Assembly: GCA_961205875.1 (NCBI GenBank)
Contig: OY540812.1
Span: 14,198,001-14,262,000 of the forward strand
Origin: Sialis fuliginosa
Lineage: Eukaryota > Arthropoda > Insecta > Megaloptera > Sialidae
Reading direction: 5' to 3'
DNA: 64,000 nt
The stretch's first letter is position 1, and each line of letters opens with the position of its first letter. Below are positions 1 through 10,924 of the stretch, one piece after another. The notes beneath the pieces are model-generated. The model was not told the DNA's origin, did not search any database, and saw only the letters and a program-made list of their open reading frames with translations. The position numbers and the translations under genes are program-made.

Positions 1-1230
1 TAATATACCGATTATACTTTCTACAATAATCTTATACATAATTCACATTGATTGTTAACATTGTCATAATAAAATGTATCGATCCACATTGGAATAAATG
101 TTTCTGCATAAACGGCAAATGTAATTTTCTTCATTTTATTTATGTCTCCTGTTTATTCTATTTTTAAAACAAACATATTTATCGAAATAGAATCATAATC
201 TATCTAAAATGAATTTAGTTCAAGACAAAATAAATATAAATTTTCATATATAAATGAAGAAACGACCAATTTTTTAACAAATAACAAATGATTATAAAAT
301 TTTTTTTTTGTTTTCTTCCATACCTTCGGAATCTAAGATACTCAAATATTCCGATATAAAATATAAATATTCCGATCTTTTTTAAAGAAAAACTATTAAA
401 TTGCTTTATCCGATACAATGCTTGCCACTTTTTCTTAAAGATTAATAATTTTTACTATGATAGAATTTGAGTTAAAGTTTTTCTCCTGGATGACGCACAG
501 AGCGGTTACTCAATTTGCCCCACACCCCTAAAGCCTACACTGTACTTATATAAGCATAATAGAGCACATACCATGTATGTATTATCGCAAAATCTATTAC
601 AATTAGTTTAGCTGTAAGTACATAATAATAATTACTATTATTTATTTACACATACCTTCTATTGGAATCCCCCCTTGTATTGTTGCGGAAAGCTTTATCG
701 TATGTACATTCAATTATTGTTCTAAAAATAGTTCATTTTTACAAATTTTTAAAAAGTGCTTTACAACAGTATTATTGATTCATTCTTAATTAATAAAAAT
801 AAAATAGAGCCGAAAAAGAAAATCAATACGTTTCACTGTTACCTGAACATATAAATTCTTTAATAATTTTAAAACATGTCTAACAATATTAAATAATAGT
901 TTTGAATATCATCTAATTATGAAATAAAATTGAAAATTGATTAATCAATAAACGAACGATGTTGAAAAGTTTTCAATATTTTATTTATAGCTATATTTTC
1001 TTTTACATGCTAACAATACACAAGTTAATTAATTAATGGTTTCGATATCATGTCAAAAATAGAATGATTAATATTTCTAACAAAAACATATATAGATATA
1101 TTGTGGATAGACTGTCTAATAAATGTTCTTTTAACTTTTTCTTGCACTTTTGTACAAACGATTCACCGTATATTACAGTACACTTTAAGAGACTTTTGTT
1201 TAATTTGGATTAATATTAAAAGGTACATAG
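1..1230. other. AT-rich spacer, no gene seen
   Basis: No reading frame with a recognisable product is seen on either strand. The only longer frame (215-418, minus) is a low-complexity run of F, I, Y and K, as expected by chance in such AT-rich DNA. A slightly GC-richer patch lies near 485-540. No inverted ends or tandem array were noticed. Confidence 0.6.
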
Positions 1231-1239
1231 TATAAATAG
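1231..1239 (+). promoter_or_regulatory. Possible TATA box (TATAAATAG)
   Basis: TATAAATAG is a good match to the insect TATA consensus. It stands about 50 bp before the ATG of the broken exon pair at 1282-1511, which is a normal TATA-to-start distance for a short leader. In AT-rich DNA such a match can arise by chance, so the weight rests on its position only. Confidence 0.25.
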
Positions 1240-1281
1240 TTATAGTATTAGTTTTATTAATATCAATAAATTTTTATCAAT

Positions 1282-1511
1282 ATGAGTCAATCAAATAGGA
1301 CTTCATTGGCTTCACACGAATCTAAAAAAAAAGCGAAACCGGCTTAATTTTTTGAGACAATACCAGCTAATTTAATAGATGATATATGTATGTAGACTTT
1401 TTTTTTTATTTTAATTATGTAAATTTTCATCACGTTCATAAACATTTAAGTATTTTAGGTCTCATTGTCAGTAAAAATTACTCTTGTGGAGAGATGAATA
1501 TAGTTTTATGA
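1282..1511 (+). pseudogene. Possible broken two-exon gene start with in-frame stop
   Basis: From the ATG at 1282 the frame reads MSQSNRTSLASHES, a lysine-rich stretch, then KPA and a TAA stop at 1345-1347. The same frame continues after the stop as FFETIPANLIDDI up to a consensus donor (gtatgt at 1388). A tract ending in tattttag at 1458 is a good acceptor, and the join (GAT ATA T + GT CTC) keeps the frame, giving CLIVSKNYSCGEM before a stop at 1509-1511. A TATA-like box lies about 50 bp upstream. The stop inside otherwise spliceable coding-like sequence suggests a decayed gene or a retained 5' fragment. I do not recognise the family. Chance cannot be excluded because the reading is short. 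Confidence 0.25.
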
Positions 1512-2610
1512 CCAATTTCACCAGCTTATTTGTGCTGACAGCTTGGAGCCCATCTATGATATTAAATGCCAAATGCTGGACTTTGATTGGTCCTTATGGA
1601 GATTTACAAGGCTGTAAGAAATAACAGAATTCGGTGAAACTGGGAAAATTATGAGTTAGAAGGTTTGGTCCTTCCAAATCTCTGGGCCCCGGAAATATAT
1701 GCGAAATTTTATTGTAAAAAAATATATTTGTAATTCTCAATATTAGCCATTAAAATGTTAATGTATTACTAAATAAATAATCATATTACAAAAGACACAC
1801 GTCAAATAGCATTTGATTAAACGATCGATAACAACTTTCTTCCAAATACTACAATTTTGTCAAAGCATTCGTTTCATTCCACAGTGATTACTACTGGGAC
1901 CATTATCGTAATTGCTGTTATGGATTTTCCGCATAGCGCAGAAAAACTCCGTGCCGTTTAGTGTTTTGTATTTGCATGTCACCAAACCGTATATCACAAG
2001 ACACGCTAAAGACACAATAAATCTTATTATAAAATTGTTGACAATTCACCTGTATTAATCTATTGTATCAGTGGCGGGGGTGGGGTTATTGTACTGCTAT
2101 TGTTGCCGTATGTAATTGTGTGGATTGATGTATTTATCTACACACCTGGATGATTTGTTGATAATTTTGCATTATATTAAATAGATCGTTCAAAAGGCAG
2201 ACGTAAATAGCAAGAAGAGGGGATAAATACTTGTTTTCTACTAACCCACTTAAATAATAAAATGCAAATTATGTCTAGTGTCTAAAACGGAGATGTAAGA
2301 GGTGTACAGCATCTGAGCGCCAGAACTTAAATCTAGGAGACGATAGTATAACTGATTTTTTCAGTTCGAAATTTTTTTCACTTAAAGTAGTTTTTAATTT
2401 TTCGCATAAAGATGATTTTGACAATTGTTTTGAACGACTATAATATATCGTAAACAATTAAAATAGTTTTTAAAATGTCTCCTGTCTAGCCACATAGTAC
2501 CTACATATACTATCTCTGAACTGAAAATCATAAAAAAATCTATCAAGTAAATGTACATTGCTTTCTCGTGCTAAATTCACCAAACAGGTAAAGCTAAAAA
2601 AACTCTCGCC
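1512..2610. other. AT-rich spacer with possible MITE remnant
   Basis: No gene is seen. Around 1510-1645 the words 'caatttcaccag' and 'cggtgaaactgg' face each other around a GC-richer core (1540-1700), as in a short inverted-repeat element, but the ends cannot be fixed. The minus frames at 2275-2457 and 2470-2709 resemble no known family; the second overlaps a repeat unit. Confidence 0.4.
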
Positions 2611-3019
2611 AAACCCTTTCATTGAATACCCAAAGGGGTTGTGAAAAGAAAGGTAATCCGTCATGCATCTTGGGGTGTCCGCCATATTAGATTTAGAATG
2701 ACGCCACAAAACACTGGTTGCCTCTATAGCTTTTGACCAATCAGCTTGGGCACCCCAAATGACGTATTTTCTACTTCTCGCGCCGAGTTACAAGGCTATA
2801 TTTGCTATGACTGGGCACATCATTCCCCCTCTCCACATTTGGGCACCCCAGATGACGTATTTCTCTCTCTCGTGCGGAGTAATTTACATACCTTGGACGC
2901 CACATAGCTTATCGTATTCTACTCTCAAACCCTTTCATTTGATACCCATGTCAAGGAGGTTGTGAAGAAAAAGATAACCTGCTATCTTGGAGCGTCCGCC
3001 ATATTGGATTTAGAATGAT
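2611..3019. repeat. Two diverged direct repeats, about 92 bp, 316 bp apart
   Basis: Unit 1 (about 2611-2702) and unit 2 (about 2927-3019) both begin AAACCCTTTCATT, continue through a GGTTGTGAA block and end with GTCCGCCATATTRGATTTAG. Between them a second pair, GCACCCCARATGACGTATTT, occurs at about 2751 and 2845. The pattern looks like a degraded transposable element with internal direct repeats. The family is not identified, and the small plus-strand frame at 2759-2965 is a by-product of this repeat. Confidence 0.55.
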
Positions 3020-3373
3020 ATTAGACACTATATTACATTGTCACCGGACTTATACACGTGTGCCAAATTCATATTGATACAATTAGAAGAGAGTGAAAAG
3101 TGACTTGTAAGATTTATTTACAATGTTACAGGTCAAGCTAATAAAAACTTTGTAAAAGTTAATTGATAGTGGATCAAGCAATGGACATAAGCGGTAATGC
3201 AATGTTTTTATTGGAGTGAGAAAAGATCAATACAAAAAATATTAATTATACTTTATTTTGAAAACAGAAAACAGCAATATAATAAATTATATAAAAAACT
3301 TATTTAGGACTAGGATCAATTTATAAAATATAATAGCATATTAAATACTACAAATAACTAATAACATGTACAT

Positions 3374-3874
3374 TAGGGTGTGTCAAAAAATAGCAATATT
3401 TATTTTCATCGCTCTCATTACGAAATAAGTTAGTTTATGACCTAAAAAAAATCCTTGCCGAAAGATTACCCTGTAGTTCAATTTTAAGAGGTGGGGGGGT
3501 CCCGTTTCCCATTTAAATAACATTGAAAAATTATTCTTTGCTACTAAAGTTTATATTACTGATTCATGATAACTAATGAAATTTTTTTTAAAGATGTCAT
3601 TTTGTTGAGAATAAAATTGTGTTCCAATAAATCACTTAGAATATCTGTAACTTTTGATACGTTGAATTGAGGGTCATGACTTTGTACACACTTTTGTAGA
3701 GAATTTTATCTTCTATAAAATGATGTTCTGTCATTTCCCCATGTTATTTAAATGGAAAACAGGACTTTACTTAAAATTGAACTACAGTGTAATCCTTCGG
3801 CGAGGATTTATTTTAGGTCATAAACTAACTTATTTCGTAACGAAAGCGAATGTTCATTTTTTTGATATACCCTA
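3374..3874. mobile_element. Non-autonomous hAT-like element with 8-bp TSD
   Basis: The element starts TAGGGTGTGTC and ends GATATACCCTA. About 155 bp at each end are inverted copies of each other; shared blocks include ACGAAATAAGTTAGTTTATG and the GAACTACAGTGTAATCC region. It is flanked by identical 8-bp copies ATGTACAT (3366-3373 and 3875-3882). A TAGGGTG terminus with an 8-bp duplication is typical of the hAT superfamily. There is no transposase frame, so it is a MITE of about 501 bp, mobilised in trans. Confidence 0.8.
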
Positions 3875-4298
3875 ATGTACATTGTACGTATCATTAAATA
3901 ATACAAAATATTTTTAATTTTAGTTTTATAAACAATAAAATAATATCTTAAACAAAAATGCAATTTTGTATTGTTACACATACTCACTTGACATTTTTTT
4001 ATAATTTTAAAATTGTAAACTGATAATGCATCATAGAATCAAATATTTAACACATGCTTTACATAAGCCATAACAATTATATTATAAAAGCAATTACTTT
4101 CATAAAACAAAAAGATAAAAAAATATATATTTAAATTGTTTGATAAACTGTTATAGCCATAATAATACATTGTATATAATGTTTATATGATTCCTCATTT
4201 TGACTGTACAGTATTGTTATTTTTTAAATCGACCAAAAGTGAAGGTAGTTGTTTTCATTAAATTGATAATTAAAATAATTAATTAATTAATGCAAAAT

Positions 4299-6207
4299 CT
4301 ATGTTAAATATTCAACCTTTATCCATTCATCCTGTTTTAATTGAAACCTGTCATCAACTTTTACCTCTATACCATTTAAATCCAACATATCATTTACTTC
4401 TACAACTTGAGTATGACTTTCCATATGAGCATCAAATTCATTTTTATCATTCAAAATTGCTTCACAAAAATCACATTTATAATGTACAGGTTCCTCGTGG
4501 AGTTTAGCATGTCGTTTCAGCTGTGCTTTTGTAGTGAAGCCTTTCCCACAAGATTCACATTTGAACGGTCTTTCCCCTGTATGAATTCTTATGTGTGCTT
4601 GTAATCGGACGCTTTCATTAAATCTCTTTTTACACGTGTGGCATTCATATGGTTGTTTACCTAAGAAATGCATATGTTATATTTATCAGGGTACTATTAA
4701 CTATTGTTTAGTAGAAATAAAAATCAAATATAAATATTTTATAAATAAAAATAATTCTTAAAAAATATTAAATGCAATACATTTTTGCAGTGGCATAACT
4801 ACATATTTTCACGGTGATTCATCTTTCTTATGTGAGTGACCACCGAGAATATAACAAAAAAAATCGAAAGTAGATGTTATAAGAACATTATATGCCAAAA
4901 ATAATTATTTATTAGGCAGAAATTTGCTAAATGGGACCTAATAATAGAAAAACACTCCAAAATCATTACATTAGTTATGCTATAATTATAAATGCAGCAA
5001 GAAAATCTTTTAATTTTGTTAGGGGTCCTTAATATTTTACCAACTCAACCCTTACATTTTTGTATAATATCAAATTTATATTCACCTGTGTGTAATCTAA
5101 CATGCCTTGTCAAACATCCTTGAGTGACAAATTTTTTACCACATGTATCGCAGATATGACTACTTTGTCCAGTGTGTAAAGCGAGATGTTTTTTCAAATA
5201 GCTACTTTGGTTGAATTTCTTATAACATATTTCACATTCAAATGGACGCTCTCCGGAATGTGAACGCAAATGTTCTTCTAGATGATAATTAGCTGCAAAT
5301 CGCTTATCACAGATATGACATTTATATGCTCTTTCACCTGTATGTATTTTGATATGCGTTTTTAAATTATTCTTTAAGGTAAAGGATTTGCTACAATATT
5401 CACAGCTAAATGGTCGGTAGCCTAAATGTAATCTCAAATGGTGATTCAGATATGTTCGCTTCAAAAACATTTTACCACATACGGTACACTTATGTGGTTT
5501 GTTTCCTGTATGCATTGCTATATGATATTTTAATGCATTTCCTTCAATGAAAGTTCTATCACATTGAGTGCATTTAAATGGTCTATCTCCTGTATGTATC
5601 CGAATATGTATTTTTAAATTGCATTTATGAGAAAACTGTTTGTTACAATATTCACAAACAAATTTCTTTTTCTTGTGTGTTTCTTTATGAGAATCCAATG
5701 CTTCAACTGTTGATAATAACTTCGGACATTGGTCACATTTAAATTTATTAACTTCTTGTATTTTTAATTGTTTCATTAACTCAGTACTTGAATCATGTTG
5801 AGTACTTGAATCATGTTGTTCACTTGAATTGTCATTTTTAACATTTAATGATAGTTCAGGTGTTAGAGTTTGCTGGGGTGTTATACTTCGAAGATATGTA
5901 TCAGATTCTATACATTTCAATCTAAATCTATAGGCGACATCTAATTTTGCAACACAACTATGACAAATATATTTAGATAGATTATCTTCCTGATTTATCT
6001 GTAAAATACAATACAATCATTAACACATATATATAATTAAATATTAACATTTCTTACTTTTACTGGAGCGCATTCCATTATAACAAAATAAACCTCGTTC
6101 ATGAATGAAGAAGATTTGTGAGGAACTTGATTAAATATATTTAATACCTTTTTTGTATAGGTAAGACAGATACGACATTGGGGATCACTTGTCTGATTCT
6201 GATACAT
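4299..6207 (-). CDS. ZAD and 11-finger C2H2 zinc-finger protein
   Basis: Spliced CDS on the minus strand: exons 6207-6058, 5998-5086 and 4660-4299, 474 residues. Both introns have GT-AG borders, and the joins restore frame; the second produces the canonical finger linker HTGKQPY. Residues 1 to about 85 form a ZAD domain with ligands C11, C14, C62 and C65 (CRIC and CHSC), which in insects mediates dimerisation of zinc-finger factors. A serine/glutamine-rich linker follows, then eight C2H2 fingers in exon 2 (first Cys near residue 138) and three in exon 3; the last is at 415-437 with a shorter, acidic context. Most fingers are joined by TGE/TGD/TGN-type linkers, indicating tandem DNA binding. 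The start is the first ATG before CRIC. By family it is probably a nuclear sequence-specific transcription or chromatin regulator. The orthologue cannot be named, because ZAD-C2H2 genes turn over rapidly. Confidence 0.93.
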
Positions 6208-6435
6208 TATTATATGAAGTCCTATGAAGAAGTTGGTTAAAAATTAACATCTGATAGTAAACAAATTACTTTGTACGTCATTCGTATAATTGTCACTGTC
6301 AAACATATTGATATTGATACAAAGCAGTGGAATGCATTCCTTCAATTCGAATATAACTAATTTAATAAAATTCTAAAACTAGTTAAAAGATGAGTGTTTA
6401 AAATTTATCATACTTTTAATTTGGCAATTCGTAGG

Positions 6436-6962
6436 CAGTGGTGCCCGAGACGGGGGGGGGGGTGATTACTTTTCGCCCCCCCCCCAAATTTTGATCCTGT
6501 TTTTATAGGGCGGGTTTGAAGCGACATGCAATTATAAAAATCTGTTTTCTGTAATTTTTTACTCTTAAAAATTCTTTAATTTTTGTAAACTGATGTTAAA
6601 GCTCATAAACAAATTATGAAATGTAACATGAGTCTAGTCAAAGACAAAGAAAAATAAAAAGTGAATACAGTAAAACCTCGTTAGTACGTTTTGCTTTAGT
6701 ATGTTTTTTTCCCAGCATTTTTCCATAAGACCCCATGTTAAAATATTTTGTTAGTACGTTTTTCTCGTTAGTACGGTGTTTCTCCCAGTTCCTTAAAAAC
6801 GTACTTCGATTTATTTTAATTTTTTAACAAATAATACGATATTAATCAAGCTAAAGAAAAAAGTCAATTTTGAATTTTAAGAACGCCAATTAAAATTACG
6901 TCAGCTTAATTTTTGAAATTCGTACTGCTTCCCCAAAAAAAAAATTTGTTCCGACACCACTG
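6436..6962. mobile_element. hAT-like MITE with CAGTGGTG ends
   Basis: The ends are CAGTGGTGCCCGA and, inverted, CAGTGGTGTCGGA. The flanks TTCGTAGG (6428-6435) and CTCGTAGG (6963-6970) match at 7 of 8 bases, as expected for a hAT 8-bp target duplication. Inside lie runs of G and C just inside the left end and, from about 6666, a segment with three TTAGTACG-type words. That segment begins CAGTAAAACCTCGTTAG and recalls Tigger/pogo termini, so a second element may be nested. No coding capacity. Confidence 0.7.
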
Positions 6963-7330
6963 CTCGTAGGTCACCCCCAAAAATCAGAAATTTTAATATT
7001 TCACTCGTACAAATTAGTCAGTTTTTTGTTAAAAATACATTTCTATCCATAAAATTATTAAATTAGTATTTTTATTATTTCTATGAAAATTATTAAACTC
7101 TTAATTCAAAAACTAAAAAATATAGGCTTACGAATAAGCTTTCGCATAAACACACGACGTCTTTTATACAAGCAGACGACGCACGTTTCAGCGCCGAAAA
7201 GTTCCACAGAGCAAATATACAAGCTGCGTACCCGGGAAAAAATTTCAGATCTAAAGTGATCAAATCAGATCTGCATTTTTACAGATCTGTTTTGATCTCC
7301 ATTTTGGAACATATCAACGCAGATCAACAC

Positions 7331-7806
7331 AATCCTGGAGAAGAGAACCACCATATATGTATTGTTGATCTGCGTAGATCAAAACAGATCAACACAGATC
7401 TACGTAGATCTGTGTTGATCTGCGTAGATCAACACAGATCAACACAGATCAAAACAGATCAACACAGATCTGCGTAGATCGGGGATTTGATTATTATGTT
7501 TTTGTACACACACACAGCTTGACTTCCCGCAGTAACTGGGTTCGAAGAGCAATCCTGGAGAAGAGAACCACCATATATGTATTGTTGATCTGCGTAGATC
7601 AAAACAGATCAACACAGATCTACGTAGATCTGTGTTGATCTGCGTAGATCAACACAGATCAACACAGATCAAAACAGATCAACACAGATCTGCGTAGATC
7701 GGGGATTTGATTATTATGTTTTTGTACACACACACAGCTTGACTTCCCGCAGTAACTGGGTTCGAAGAGCAATCCTGGAGAAGAGAACCACCATATATGT
7801 ATTGTA
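7331..7806. repeat. Exact 220-bp tandem duplication plus partial third copy
   Basis: AATCCTGGAGAAGAGAACC begins at 7331, 7551 and 7771. The first two 220-bp units look identical by eye; the third stops matching after about 36 bp. Each unit contains the palindromic GATC cluster, a short CA run and the word GGGTTCGAAGAGC. Identity this high means a very recent event or an assembly duplication. The small frame at 7256-7477 is a by-product. Confidence 0.85.
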
Positions 7807-8404
7807 TTACCTTATTACTAACTGATTCGACTTGGCTTATATATACGAATGAAAGTGAAAATACTGTGTTGGCGAGAGCTATGTTGCGATATTCATATAA
7901 TATAGATACATAATAATATGTACTTATTCATAAATAAACTTTTGTCTACCTTAAATAACAAATACACATATACTATATAGAAACCTTGTTTATAATTTAA
8001 TCAATTTAAAAAAAATTGTACAGAAACGTATTGAATGATATTTGAGGCCCGTGTATTAAATTAATAAATAAATTCACAACTCACCCTCCGTCACAGATGA
8101 AGGGTTGTAATTGGTCTCATTCGATCCAGCGGGAAAAATACTTCGGGATACTAGGGGTATGGGGGGCAAAACAACCCTCTATCTAGCACAGGAGTCGAGA
8201 TATTTACTATTTTCTATAATAAATATCATAAGTAGCGAAACAGAGAAAAATTCAATATTTACTGTTAATACAGCATAGAAACATAAGATATTATTATTAA
8301 ATTTAATAAAATGAAAAAAAAGTCCAGACACGTATTAAGTGATATTTAAGGCCCGTATTGTTAAAATAACAAATACACATATTTTTTTTAAATTGATTAA
8401 AATA

Positions 8405-8850
8405 CAAAAAAAATACGTTTCAATCTCACGATCTACGACGATCTGCAAAGATGTACAACGATCTACAAAGATCAACAACGATCTGTAAAGATTTACAACG
8501 ATCTGCAAAGATCTACAACGATCTATAAAGATCACGATCTGCAAAGATTTGCAACGATCTACAAAGATCAATAGCGATCTACAAAGATCTGCAACGACCT
8601 ACAACGACCTACAACTATCTGCAAAAATCTACAACGATCTATTAAGATCACGATCTGCAAAGATCTATAACGATCTGCAAATATCTACAACTATCTGCAA
8701 AGACCTACAACGATCTACAACGATCTGCAAAGATCACGATCTACAAAGATCTACAGAGACCTACAACTATCTGCAAAGACCTACAACGATCTACAAAGAT
8801 CTAAAAAGATCTGATTTGTTCCAAAATGAAGATCAACCGAGATCACTTCA
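8405..8850. repeat. 20-bp tandem array (CGATCTGCAAAGATCTACAA)
   Basis: About twenty variants of a 20-bp unit follow one another, each made of two about 10-bp halves carrying GATCT or AGATC. Some copies are shortened to GATCACGATCT. The array opens a plus-strand frame (8549-8857) reading as repeats of YNDLQRS, and a complementary one on the other strand. Both are translation artefacts of a period close to a multiple of three and are not annotated as genes. Confidence 0.8.
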
Positions 8851-8998
8851 GATCTGAAATTTTTTCCCGGGTAGGTATGTATCGTGTAAACGCGCGTCGT
8901 CTGCTTGTATAAAAGACGTCATGTGTTTAGGCCCTAACTGTTTGAAAAGTAAAAGTTTTGCTTTTTTTAATTTATTCTTTAATTTTTTTGATGAATAA

Positions 8999-9240
8999 AC
9001 CAAATTGTCTGTGATAGCTTTTTTTATGATTTTGCAATGTCGAATTTGTACTTCTTTGATCGTATGTGTTGTTAAAATATCAAAGAATACGAAAACAAGA
9101 ATAAATTTTAAAAAAATTGTAATTGATATTCTATTATACATTTCTAACATTTGAATATGTCTTCGTGGTGACGTCAATTCCCGCGCCAACACTGATTGGT
9201 CAAGGAGCTATTGAGACTACCTTGTCTTTATATACCTTGG
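8999..9240. mobile_element. Half copy of the palindromic element seen at 22479-23004
   Basis: This 240-bp segment matches, with scattered changes, one arm of the palindromic element at 22479-23004. It includes the GACGTCAATTCCCGCGCCAA block and the terminus GTCTTTATATACCTTGG. The other arm is missing. It lies directly beside the right end of the GATC-rich element, so one insertion or deletion may have removed its partner arm. Confidence 0.7.
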
Positions 9241-9330
9241 ATATTATTATTGAGATTATGTTGTACAAATCAATAAGATTATACAATTTCTCAAAATTTG
9301 TATTATTGGAAACTTGAGCGAAAACACATT

Positions 9331-9472
9331 GCCGTGTTTAGACCAGAAAGACAAAAAAACAACAACACGGTGTTTTTAAAACATCTCGTATTTAAAAATG
9401 TATAGAGTTTGTTGTAATTTTGTCAAAAAAAAACAATGTGTTGATGTTTTGTCTTTCTGGTCTAATCACTGC
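9331..9472. mobile_element. 142-bp MITE, TTAGACCAGAAAGACAAAA ends
   Basis: The left end GCCGTGTTTAGACCAGAAAG and the right end, read inverted, GCAGTGATTAGACCAGAAAG form a near-perfect terminal repeat with an AT-rich centre. A second, one-ended relative starts at about 23633 (GCCGTGTTTAGACC). No open frame. A target duplication could not be fixed. Confidence 0.65.
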
Positions 9473-10240
9473 ATAATAAATAAAGAGTTTATTTTTCTAT
9501 GAACTCAATGTACCAGTACCTACTAATAATAGAATAATTTTTGTGTGTCAAAGTCAATTCAGATATTTGTGTATTCGCCGTATTAATAGACAATGCTTTT
9601 ATGAAGACGAATATAAAGTCCAACAGCAAAAAAATATTTATAAATATATTATCACTCATTAACCCAATTTCATATACCATGATTTGAATTTCGTTTAAAT
9701 TATTTAAAGTTTTTATGTTTTTTAAAACAAAAATCTTTCCAAGTTACTTGCCAGGTTTCACAAAAATACATAAATATAATAGTATAAACTACTTAAACTA
9801 AATTTAGTTAATAAGTAGGTACCTATGTATTAATGTATTATTTTTGTACCTATGTAGATTATTACTACTGATATTGTTATTATATATATGGCTCTTCAAA
9901 TAACTCATAGTTAAAATATTTGCATTAGCTATACTTACTTTCATTCTATTAACTAATTTAATTTAAAATCTGCACCCTTAGTTATAAGAATTTATAAGTG
10001 AAAGTATATTCTTTGTAGCAGTAGTCCTAAAACAAATCTTACAATAAGTTTATCTTTATATTCTTCTACATAAAACCAAATTTTATTATAAATTCTTGCT
10101 GTAACTTTTGATTCAAATTAATTATGATTTATTAATCTGATATAATGATATATAAATCTGTGAGATCTGTCTGTACAATTAAGATATTTTGGATTTTTTA
10201 ATTTATCGGTTTTTAGGCAAGATAATCCATTTAATTATTT
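9473..10240. other. AT-rich spacer
   Basis: No supported gene. On the minus strand a frame from 9680 reads MSDNIFINIFLLLDFIFVF, a hydrophobic run that could mimic a signal peptide, but it has no partner exon or homology I can recognise. Upstream DNA is plain AT-rich. Confidence 0.5.
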
Positions 10241-10570
10241 TTTTTATCTATCTGTCAGTTTACTCTGATTGGACAATAAAACTACTGAACCGATTTTAAG
10301 GTAACTTTCACTACTTGAAAGCTTAAGAACATAGGACTAGTGTACGCTATACAAAATTAAATCAGATCAGGCCAATATTAAGGAAAATTTACAATTGGTA
10401 TTTTATAATAAATTTACCGATTTGACACAAAAACTACTAAACCGAATTTAATGGGACTTTCACTGTTTAAAAGTCTAAGACCCAATAATTAGTTTAGGCT
10501 GTATGGTATATGAGTTAAATCAGACCAGTATTAAAGAAAATTAACAATTGATATTTTATAATAAAAATAT
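10241..10570. repeat. Two diverged direct repeats, period about 152 bp
   Basis: Two copies of a unit carrying AAACTACTRAACCGA, ACTTTCACT, AAATCAGAYCAG and TTTTATAATAAA start near 10281 and 10433. The 'act-act-gaa-ccg-att' motif is common in degraded insect repeats. A GC-rich word (TGTTGCGGGGACCTGC, about 10675) follows and may be the end of the same element. Family not established. Confidence 0.5.
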
Positions 10571-10796
10571 ATAAAAATGAATCAAAATTAAAGATTTAAT
10601 GAAAAATATACTATTGATATATTTTAATAAAATGTATAAAAATGTATTTATTTAATTTAAAAAAAACGCATGCAATGTTGCGGGGACCTGCTTGTATTAA
10701 ATAAAATTGTATTTGAAATATACCTATACTAGCAAATACAGCAAAATTAAAAATGTAGAACCACTGTTTTAATGAAATTTTAAATTTCTCGGCACC

Positions 10797-10808
10797 TATA
10801 TATAAAAG
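10797..10808 (+). promoter_or_regulatory. TATA box of the proline-rich gene
   Basis: TATATATAAAAG lies 117 bp before the ATG at 10925. With initiation about 25-30 bp downstream the leader would be roughly 90 bp. TATA promoters are typical of strongly and tissue-specifically expressed structural genes, which fits the repetitive secreted product. Confidence 0.55.
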
Positions 10809-10924
10809 CGCTGTAAAATTTCCAAAATATTAGTTTTTTTTCGATGTTGAGTGTAAAATGTATTTATAAGTATTAATGAATTTAATTTATTAGTGTTTAT
10901 CTATAATTGGGAATAATTTTTAAA

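Larger units (their letters stand above)
7147..8930. mobile_element. 1.8-kb inverted-repeat element packed with phased GATC words
   Basis: Both ends carry AAACACAYGACGTC followed by TTTTATACAAGCAGACGACG in inverted orientation (left from about 7147, right to about 8930). The inversion continues inwards through CCCGGGAAAAAATTTCAGATC and TCCATTTTGGAAC-like words. The interior holds two arrays rich in AGATC/GATCT (7255-7700 and about 8430-8840) and two diverged copies of a block containing CGTATT..GTGATATTT. The same terminal sequence bounds a 170-bp element at 38033-38202, so this is a mobile family. No transposase is encoded. The superfamily is unknown and no clear target duplication was found. 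Confidence 0.7.

Noticed and set aside
4301-4604. Plus-strand frames over the zinc-finger gene
   Set aside because: Shadows of the last exon of the minus-strand gene.
7331-7806. CRISPR-like array
   Set aside because: Repeats are contiguous without unique spacers, and the genome is eukaryotic.
8549-8857. 102-residue frame with YNDLQRS repeats
   Set aside because: Pure translation of the 20-bp GATC array; the opposite strand is open too, and there is no start context or domain.
9489-9680. Small secreted peptide exon on the minus strand
   Set aside because: The hydrophobic N-terminus is expected in T-rich DNA; no second exon, no homology, and the region downstream is filled by MITEs.
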